This document shows, piece after piece, positions 40,079-45,361 of a stretch of DNA of 45,361 nucleotides. Source of the DNA: Buttiauxella warmboldiae. Lineage in GTDB: Bacteria; Pseudomonadota; Gammaproteobacteria; Enterobacterales; Enterobacteriaceae. The notes beneath the pieces were generated by a model, which was given only the letters and a program-made list of their open reading frames with translations, was not told where the DNA came from and made no database searches. The DNA lies in NCBI RefSeq assembly GCF_003818135.1, contig NZ_RPOH01000098.1, positions 1 to 45,361 of the forward strand, in the 5' to 3' direction. A program made the position numbers and the translations under genes. Every line of letters begins with the position of its first letter. Position 1 is the stretch's first letter.

Positions 40079-41142
40079 TTCTCAAGCCCCCATGATCTTT
40101 CTTCGGATGAGTAGAATTCTTTTTGAATCGGTACTGAGTAGATCTCAATTGAATCAAGATATTTTTTCATATCTTCATCATATCCCCAATCCATTGCAAA
40201 TTTTTGTCGCGCGCGAAAGAAATGTGAGACTAAAGAATCATCTTTATCCAGAGACGCTACTCTAATACGTATTTTATTTTTTGCATTTAAAATCTGGTAG
40301 TTGCTCAGTAAATCTAGAAGATAATAAAATTCTAGGTCACTATTTGCTTTTTCATTATAATAAATAATGTAACCTTCAGGATAAACCTCTTTATCTTCCT
40401 GTTTTTTTCTATCCCATTCGAAAACAGCTCCATGTTTAACAATCATGAATGGGGACGTAAGTGTTTCTATTGTAGCTGGCAAATACTCATCTGCATTAAG
40501 GACTTTATGAAATGTTAGTTGAGGGTAAAAGAAGCCATATTCTTCTTTTGGAAATTTCGATTCTGCTATAAGTTCATTCATATCCCCAACGATGGACATA
40601 AGGTAAGTAATTGTTCTCGGTTCAATAATATGAATCTGCTGTCCTGTAGTCAGTTTTATCTTATCAAGATTGACCGCAGTGGGCCTTCTGCCTTTGGCTG
40701 GCTTAGGAGGATAAAAAAAGTCGTAGAAGTTATGTTTGAAATCATTATCATGATTATAAACAAACAACAATCCTCTAATTTCACTTTTTTCAGGTTGAGT
40801 GCAATATCGTTCAGACCATACTCCACTACGTTTTGCGCAATTAATAGTTTTCCCCAATGAATTTAGAGAATTTTCAATCATTTTCGGATTCAGCGATCCT
40901 GCTGAATAACTTTTTAGATCAGTATTCAAATAAATTATTTTATTTAAATATGGATCTTTATAATGAAATACTACATCCACCGGATGAGTATGCGACTGTT
41001 TTTTATCCTCTGGTTTATGCTCTTCTTCATTGATGCATGGGAAATCCTGATCTGTTGGACCATGCTGTTGCCATTTGAAACGAGCCAGTAATTTTGAGGA
41101 GACCAGCTTGGCTAAATCCTCGCGCGGGCCATTTTCTGACAT
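40075..41142 (-). CDS. PD-(D/E)xK-like nuclease protein, first gene of the operon
   Basis: A 355-aa protein. HPVDVVFHYKDPYLNKIIYL (Asp56) followed by NTDLKSYSAG (Asp75-x-Lys77) has the D-(x)n-(D/E)-x-K layout of the PD-(D/E)xK nuclease core; Glu8 in REDLAKLV may be the preceding helix residue. The remaining 250 residues are unassigned. The ATG follows GATGGAG. It opens a five-gene leftward operon that runs to 37109. A comparison with two-gene PD-(D/E)xK defence systems such as GAPS4 is warranted; I could not make it. The nuclease call rests on one motif. Confidence 0.6.
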   Translation of the reverse strand: MSENGPREDLAKLVSSKLLARFKWQQHGPTDQDFPCINEEEHKPEDKKQSHTHPVDVVFHYKDPYLNKIIYLNTDLKSYSAGSLNPKMIENSLNSLGKTINCAKRSGVWSERYCTQPEKSEIRGLLFVYNHDNDFKHNFYDFFYPPKPAKGRRPTAVNLDKIKLTTGQQIHIIEPRTITYLMSIVGDMNELIAESKFPKEEYGFFYPQLTFHKVLNADEYLPATIETLTSPFMIVKHGAVFEWDRKKQEDKEVYPEGYIIYYNEKANSDLEFYYLLDLLSNYQILNAKNKIRIRVASLDKDDSLVSHFFRARQKFAMDWGYDEDMKKYLDSIEIYSVPIQKEFYSSEERSWGLEK

Positions 41143-41176
41143 AAAAACTCCATCTTTTCACTTAGTTAGCCATATG

Positions 41177-41206
41177 AATATAGTGGGTATAAAGCCTCCA
41201 TTGCAA
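41177..41206 (-). promoter_or_regulatory. Candidate promoter of the five-gene operon
   Basis: On the minus strand: -35 TTGCAA (41206-41201), an 18-bp spacer, -10 TATATT (41182-41177), 35 bp before the start of the first gene. The 230-bp spacer to int is AT-rich and has no gene. Confidence 0.45.
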
Positions 41207-41372
41207 GAACTTAATCGTCTTATTCAGGCGGTATCCAGATGTGTCTTGAAGTAGTTAATGTCAAATATGCTCTCTCAATTCCTTTAGCTGTTATGAGCTA
41301 ATCTTATGTAAAATAAAGGAATACATTTGCTGTGTACTGACTACAAGTAATACTCACATATGTAAGTACGTT

Positions 41373-42635
41373 TTATGCTATAACTTTTCTTAACGGCGTC
41401 ACGTTATAGCCCTCACCTCTTTCTAAAGAAACAAGCAAGTCAGCCCACAATTCCAACGCTTGCTTCCTCTCATCAAAATACTGATAACGATTATAAATCC
41501 CTTCTACGCCTTTGATTCTGTGGTTCAAACAACGCTCTGCAACTACCGGATCAACCCCTAATGCTGCCAGATGCGAGCGAGCAGTACGCCGAAAATCATG
41601 AATAGTAAAATTAGGTACATCAGGTAGATTGCCCTTTACCTTGCTCAAGGCCACAGGCAATGTGCTTTCCTGAATGTGGGGGATCATCCGGTGCTGCATC
41701 TTTCTTGCTGGAAGCACCCACTGGCTATTGCAGGACATCTGATGCAGTTCTTTTAACCATCCAAGCGCTGGTGCAGGGATAGGGATATCGATCGCATCTC
41801 CATTCTTAACTCGTTCTGCGGGTAAGTGCCAAACCGCATCATCAAGATCGAACTCTTCCCAACGTGCACCGCAAAGCTCCATCTTACGGCAGCAGAACAC
41901 CAGCAGAAGTTTCATTGTCAGCTCGTTTTGACGTGAGAAACCTTTTGTCATGGGCATAGCCTGGAAAAACTTCATCAACTCTTCACGACTGAGCCAGCGT
42001 TCTCTGCTTTGCTCCTGTCCGCCAGCATCTGAGATTTCAAAAGCACTGGTAGGATTGCTTTCAAGCATATGTCGTTTGATACCGTAATCAAAAATACGGC
42101 GAGTCCAGCGAAGAACATCATTAGCAACTGTAGGCGCTCCGCGTTGGACGATTTTTTGCAGCATATCGTCGATATGCCAGGGTTTGACATCTTCGATTCT
42201 GTGATGCCCGATTGTTGGATTGATGTCTTTGTCTATGCGGCGGCGCAGAATGTCGGGGTGCTTCCACCGATTGAGGATCTGACGTTCAAAGTATTCTGCC
42301 GCCAGTTCTGAAACGCGGAGTGCATGTTTCTCCTCCTCCATCTTCTTCAGCGCTTCAGCCTTACGTTCCTGCTTCTCTCCCGCTACGTCATGTCCCAGAG
42401 CGACACGGGCAGAAAGTTCTTTAGCAATTTCCCGCGCTTTCGCGAGCGAAATACTGGAGTAATAGCCAATCAGCATAACTCTGGCTTTGCCCGCCATTTT
42501 GTAGCGAAATCGCCAGAATGGGGCGCTATAAGTCTCTGGAAAACAGATATATAGCCCATTCCCGTCAGAGCGACCCGCAAAGTGCTCATTGTTTCTAATC
42601 CATGTACGGATTTGTATGTCTGTCAGTTTTCCCAT
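41373..42635 (-). CDS. int: Tyrosine integrase (P4-like) of the yicC element
   Basis: Site-specific recombinase of 420 aa. It has an N-terminal DUF4102-type arm-binding domain (residues 1-90), a core-binding domain, and a C-terminal catalytic domain. The catalytic residues appear as Arg in LVFCCRKMEL, the HDFRR box, His in CLNHRI and Tyr in YNRYQY. The gene lies just inside attR and is transcribed away from it, a common arrangement for integrases that use the 3' end of a target gene. The arm-site-like repeats upstream (42658-42709) overlap its promoter region. Confidence 0.93.
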   Translation of the reverse strand: MGKLTDIQIRTWIRNNEHFAGRSDGNGLYICFPETYSAPFWRFRYKMAGKARVMLIGYYSSISLAKAREIAKELSARVALGHDVAGEKQERKAEALKKMEEEKHALRVSELAAEYFERQILNRWKHPDILRRRIDKDINPTIGHHRIEDVKPWHIDDMLQKIVQRGAPTVANDVLRWTRRIFDYGIKRHMLESNPTSAFEISDAGGQEQSRERWLSREELMKFFQAMPMTKGFSRQNELTMKLLLVFCCRKMELCGARWEEFDLDDAVWHLPAERVKNGDAIDIPIPAPALGWLKELHQMSCNSQWVLPARKMQHRMIPHIQESTLPVALSKVKGNLPDVPNFTIHDFRRTARSHLAALGVDPVVAERCLNHRIKGVEGIYNRYQYFDERKQALELWADLLVSLERGEGYNVTPLRKVIA

Positions 42636-42657
42636 ATATCTCTCATCATCAGAAGGG

Positions 42658-42709
42658 GTGTACTTAAACGTGTGTACTTAAATCTTAATAAGTACACCTT
42701 TAAGTACAC
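42658..42709. repeat. Four arm-type sites next to int
   Basis: GTGTACTTAA at 42658-42667 and 42672-42681, and the inverted form (TTAAGTACAC) at 42688-42697 (one mismatch) and 42700-42709. Two direct and two inverted copies between int and attR are typical of integrase arm sites and could also let Int regulate its own promoter. Confidence 0.65.
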
Positions 42710-42713
42710 GCAG

Positions 42714-42840
42714 AACACGCGCTGTAGTGATACTTCATGAGACTATATAAAACAAAAAAGGCCATGATTTACAATGGCCTTTTTGTCCTGATGCGACTTA
42801 GTGAGACTACGCGAGATCGCGTGAAACATTACTCGATGTT
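42714..42840. repeat. attR: right direct repeat overlapping the yicC 3' end
   Basis: The 127-bp partner of 31597-31724. It contains the last four codons of yicC, including the stop, and the terminator beyond it. Insertion therefore keeps yicC intact. Confidence 0.92.
42752..42785 (-). terminator. yicC terminator inside attR
   Basis: AGGCCAT/ATGGCCT stem with an 8-nt loop and T-runs on both strands. It can stop yicC leftward before int. Confidence 0.85.
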
Positions 42841-43692
42841 CTGGATCTGCTCGCGCATCTGTTCAATCAGCACCTTCAACTCAATAGCGGAGTTGGTGAC
42901 ATCTGAATTGATAGATTTTGATGCCAGCGTGTTCGACTCGCGGTTGAACTCCTGCATCATAAAATCTAGACGACGGCCAACGGCTTCTTTTTTCTTCAGA
43001 ATGTTGTAGGTCTCTTTGACATGCGCTTCCAGGCGATCCAGCTCTTCGGCAACATCGACACGCTGCGCCATCAGCACCAATTCTTGCTCGAGGCGGTTAT
43101 TTTCAAGCTGAACCTGGGCATCTTCCAGTTTTGCCACCAGGCGCTCACGCTGCCATTTCAGCACTTCTGGCATCTGTGCACGGACTTTAATGACCTCGCC
43201 GCTCACGCCTGCCAGGCGCTGCTCAATCATAGCTTTCAGCGCTTCACCTTCGGTTTCACGGGCGACAATGAAGTCGTCCAGAGCGCCATCAAGGGCGGCA
43301 AGAATTTCAGCGGCGATGGCGTCAAGATCCTGCTCCTGGGCGGACATCACGCCCGGCCAGCGCAGAATATCAACCGGATTGATTTCACCTTCGTCACTTT
43401 GCATTTTCACCCAGTTCGCCGCTTCCACCAGCTGTTTAGCCAGTTTTTCATTAAGCAGCAAAGAGCTTTGAGCGCGAGCATCAGGTTCGAAACGCAGGTT
43501 ACATTCGATTTTTCCGCGGGTTAAACGGGTGCGAATACGCTCGCGGGCCACGGGCTCGAGGCTGCGGAACTGCTCTGGCATACGGATGTAAGTTTCGAGG
43601 TAGCGTTGGTTTACCGAACGTAACTCCCAGGAGGCGCTGCCCCATTCGCCTTTGACTTCACGTCGGGCATAAGCGGTCATACTGCGGATCAT
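42829..43692 (-). CDS. yicC: YicC, endoribonuclease family protein
   Basis: A 287-aa protein, the E. coli length, starting MIRSMTAYARRE at 43692; the frame is open upstream but those residues are not conserved. The YicC family contains RNases implicated in sRNA turnover; in E. coli it affects RyhB decay. The N-terminal YicC-like domain and the C-terminal DUF1732 region (LKKKEAVGRRLDFMMQEFNR) are both present. The last codons lie in the att repeat, and the protein ends QIQNIE as in E. coli, so integration has not damaged it. It diverges from rph. Confidence 0.96.
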   Translation of the reverse strand: MIRSMTAYARREVKGEWGSASWELRSVNQRYLETYIRMPEQFRSLEPVARERIRTRLTRGKIECNLRFEPDARAQSSLLLNEKLAKQLVEAANWVKMQSDEGEINPVDILRWPGVMSAQEQDLDAIAAEILAALDGALDDFIVARETEGEALKAMIEQRLAGVSGEVIKVRAQMPEVLKWQRERLVAKLEDAQVQLENNRLEQELVLMAQRVDVAEELDRLEAHVKETYNILKKKEAVGRRLDFMMQEFNRESNTLASKSINSDVTNSAIELKVLIEQMREQIQNIE

Positions 43693-43815
43693 ATTTCGTA
43701 ACCGTATTCTGTAATAGATGTGGGGATTATAGCCATGCCAGGACTTGCAGGATAGGAATAAGCGAGGGAAGTCCGTATAATGCGCAGCCACATTCGTTTT
43801 AGCGGAGATAACCCC

Positions 43816-44532
43816 ATGCGTCCATCAGGTCGTAGCGCCGAACAAGTGCGCCCAGTCACCCTGACCCGTAATTACACCAAACACGCAGAAGGCTCCGTGC
43901 TGGTCGAGTTCGGCGATACCAAAGTGCTTTGCACCGCTACCGTTGAAGAAGGCGTGCCACGCTTTCTGAAAGGCCAGGGTCAGGGCTGGATCACCGCAGA
44001 ATACGGCATGCTGCCTCGTGCAACGCATACTCGTAACTTCCGTGAAGCAGCAAAAGGTAAGCAGGGCGGCCGCACTCTTGAAATTCAGCGTCTGATTGCT
44101 CGCTCGCTTCGTGCAGCAGTCGATTTGAAAGTGCTCGGTGAATACACCATTACGCTGGACTGTGATGTTCTGCAGGCTGACGGCGGTACTCGCACAGCTT
44201 CAATCACCGGCGCTTGTGTTGCTCTGGCTGATGCGCTGAACAAGCTGGTGGCCGCAGGTAAGCTGAAAACCAACCCGATGAAAGGGATGGTTGCTGCAGT
44301 CTCCGTTGGTATCGTTAATGGTGCGGCTGTTTGCGATCTGGAATATGTTGAAGATTCTGCTGCAGAAACCGACATGAACGTCGTGATGATGGAAGATGGC
44401 CGCATGATTGAGGTTCAGGGCACCGCTGAAGGCGAGCCGTTCACCCATGAAGAGTTGCTGGCGTTACTGGCGCTGGCACGAGGGGGAATTGAATCCATCG
44501 TAACGTCGCAGAAGGCGGCGTTAGAAAATTGA
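43816..44532 (+). CDS. rph: Ribonuclease PH
   Basis: Phosphorolytic 3'-5' exoribonuclease that trims tRNA precursors. The protein is 238 aa, the full length of the active enzyme; the E. coli K-12 frameshift is not present. It starts [14 protein letters not shown] at 43816. Typical RNase PH segments are [20 protein letters not shown] (read in two parts) and [15 protein letters not shown]. It is the leader gene of rph-pyrE; its translation reaches close to the pyrE attenuator, which is how UTP level controls pyrE. Confidence 0.98.
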   Translation: MRPSGRSAEQVRPVTLTRNYTKHAEGSVLVEFGDTKVLCTATVEEGVPRFLKGQGQGWITAEYGMLPRATHTRNFREAAKGKQGGRTLEIQRLIARSLRAAVDLKVLGEYTITLDCDVLQADGGTRTASITGACVALADALNKLVAAGKLKTNPMKGMVAAVSVGIVNGAAVCDLEYVEDSAAETDMNVVMMEDGRMIEVQGTAEGEPFTHEELLALLALARGGIESIVTSQKAALEN

Positions 44533-44538
44533 TTTTTC

Positions 44539-44564
44539 AGGCGACTCAAGTAGTCGCCTTTTTT
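44539..44564 (+). terminator. pyrE attenuator
   Basis: AGGCGACT/AGTCGCCT stem with a 5-nt loop and a T-run, starting 7 bases after the rph stop. In E. coli the coupled ribosome at the end of rph blocks this hairpin when UTP is low. Confidence 0.9.
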
Positions 44565-44644
44565 CTACCTGTCATATTCCAGGCGGTAATGCCTCTTGAA
44601 TTATTGCGGGTAAATATCGACATGAAATGCAAAGGAGCAAATCC

Positions 44645-45286
44645 ATGAAACCGTATCAGCGCCAGTTTATTGAATTTGCGCTTAACAAGCAGGTACTGAA
44701 GTTTGGCGAGTTTACGCTGAAATCCGGGCGCACCAGCCCTTATTTCTTCAACGCCGGGCTGTTTAATACCGGGCGTGATTTGGCGCTGTTAGGCCGTTTT
44801 TATGCCGCCGCGTTAGTGGATTCGGGTATTGATTTTGATTTGCTGTTTGGCCCGGCTTACAAAGGCATCCCCATCGCGACAACCACCGCTGTGGCACTGG
44901 CGGAGCATCATGAACGTGATGTGCCGTATTGCTTCAACCGTAAAGAAGCAAAAGATCATGGCGAAGGCGGCAGCCTGGTGGGCAGCGCACTTCAGGGACG
45001 CGTGATGCTGGTGGATGATGTGATAACGGCGGGGACCGCCATCCGTGAATCAATGGAAATCATCGCGGCGAATAATGCATCACTGGCGGGCGTGCTAATT
45101 TCTCTGGATCGCCAGGAACGTGGTCGTGGCGAAATTTCTGCGATTCAGGAAGTGGAACGGGATTACCAGTGCCAGGTGATTTCAATCATTACCCTGAAAG
45201 ATCTGATTGATTATCTGCAAGAAAAGCCTGAAATGGCTGAACATTTGGCTGCCGTTCAGGAATACCGTACGCAGTACGGCGTGTGA
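44645..45286 (+). CDS. pyrE: Orotate phosphoribosyltransferase
   Basis: Joins orotate and PRPP to make orotidine monophosphate, the fifth step of pyrimidine synthesis. The protein is 213 aa, the E. coli length, starting [15 protein letters not shown] at 44645 after AAGGAG. The PRPP-binding motif is [13 protein letters not shown], and the flexible catalytic loop is in the [12 protein letters not shown] region. Transcription depends on the attenuator upstream. Confidence 0.99.
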   Translation: MKPYQRQFIEFALNKQVLKFGEFTLKSGRTSPYFFNAGLFNTGRDLALLGRFYAAALVDSGIDFDLLFGPAYKGIPIATTTAVALAEHHERDVPYCFNRKEAKDHGEGGSLVGSALQGRVMLVDDVITAGTAIRESMEIIAANNASLAGVLISLDRQERGRGEISAIQEVERDYQCQVISIITLKDLIDYLQEKPEMAEHLAAVQEYRTQYGV

Positions 45287-45290
45287 AAAA

Positions 45291-45309
45291 AGGGCCTTGC
45301 ACAGGCCCT
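45291..45309. terminator. Terminator downstream of pyrE
   Basis: A 7-bp stem AGGGCCT/AGGCCCT with a 5-nt loop. An A-run lies on the pyrE side, so the T-run is on the minus strand and it should mainly stop a leftward gene beyond the window (slmA in E. coli). It may also stabilise the pyrE 3' end. Confidence 0.7.
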
Positions 45310-45314
45310 CAGAC

Positions 45315-45359
45315 TGATGGCAAACCCCATGTTGTTCGCAAAACGAACAGAGGCCATCA
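45315..45359. other. Nested inverted repeats at the window edge
   Basis: An outer TGATGGC/GCCATCA stem (45315-45321 and 45353-45359) encloses a TGTTCG/CGAACA hairpin (45333-45338 and 45344-45349). It lies beyond pyrE and may continue outside the window. No coding frame seen. Confidence 0.4.
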
Positions 45360-45361
45360 AT

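Larger units (their letters stand above)
31597..42840. mobile_element. Integrative element in the 3' end of yicC, about 11.2 kb
   Basis: Bounded by imperfect direct repeats at 31597-31724 and 42714-42840. An integrase gene lies just inside the right repeat and a rolling-circle-type rep gene just inside the left one. alpA, ribbon-helix-helix and XRE regulator genes are the control module; the rest is probable defence cargo. The cargo is visibly richer in A and T, and in codons such as AAA, ATA and TTA, than the flanking genes. No capsid, tail, terminase or conjugation genes are present, so it is a satellite or integrative plasmid-like element rather than a complete prophage. Confidence 0.9.

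Noticed and set aside
31597-42840. A complete prophage
   Set aside because: No capsid, portal, tail, terminase or lysis genes are present.

Overview
The window is chromosomal DNA of a member of the Enterobacteriaceae related to Escherichia, Enterobacter and Klebsiella. Almost every backbone gene can be matched by product, length and order to a known E. coli gene. Species cannot be fixed from sequence alone. Product recognition rests on remembered family sequences, because no search could be run.

Layout. (1) Positions 28-17039 carry the polA side: yihG, polA, spf (Spot 42 RNA), engB, csrC RNA, yihI, a 44-codon ORF, hemN, the nitrogen-control operon glnA-glnL-glnG, typA, then yihX-yihY-dtd-yiiD. 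glnL has a 1-nt frameshift just after the phospho-accepting histidine and looks broken. The sulfoquinovose cluster that lies between typA and yihX in E. coli K-12 is absent. (2) Positions 17051-30111 carry the pyrE side in reverse: yicH, xanP, gltS, recG-trmH-spoT-rpoZ-gmk, ligB and yicG. In E. coli these two blocks lie on opposite sides of oriC, so the yiiD/yicH junction at about 17045 marks an inversion around the origin relative to E. coli. (3) Positions 30306-31432 hold three small unassigned genes where E. coli K-12 has dinD. (4) Positions 31597-42840 are an AT-rich integrative element of about 11.2 kb in the 3' end of yicC, bounded by 127/128-bp imperfect direct repeats. (5) Positions 42829-45286 resume the backbone with yicC, rph, pyrE and the pyrE attenuator.

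The element has a core of a tyrosine integrase at the right end, a Rep_trans-type rolling-circle initiator at the left end, an AlpA-type activator, a ribbon-helix-helix protein and an XRE regulator. A set of four palindromes lies between the divergent alpA and ribbon-helix-helix genes. No capsid, tail or packaging genes are visible. The cargo looks like a defence island with three units. The first is a short CHAT/caspase-like protease gene followed by a two-TM zinc-ribbon protein and a secreted cysteine-containing protein. The second is a minimal Shedu (DUF4263) nuclease. The third is a tightly packed five-gene leftward operon: a PD-(D/E)xK-like protein, two proteins of unknown family, a C-terminal J-domain protein and an HNH-like protein. 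That operon and the protease/zinc-ribbon pair are the best candidates for undescribed systems.

In the backbone, genes sit in familiar functional groups: nitrogen assimilation (glnALG with NtrC and sigma-54 sites), ppGpp and GTP metabolism with DNA repair (spoT, gmk, rpoZ, recG), and pyrimidine synthesis (rph-pyrE with a UTP-sensing attenuator).
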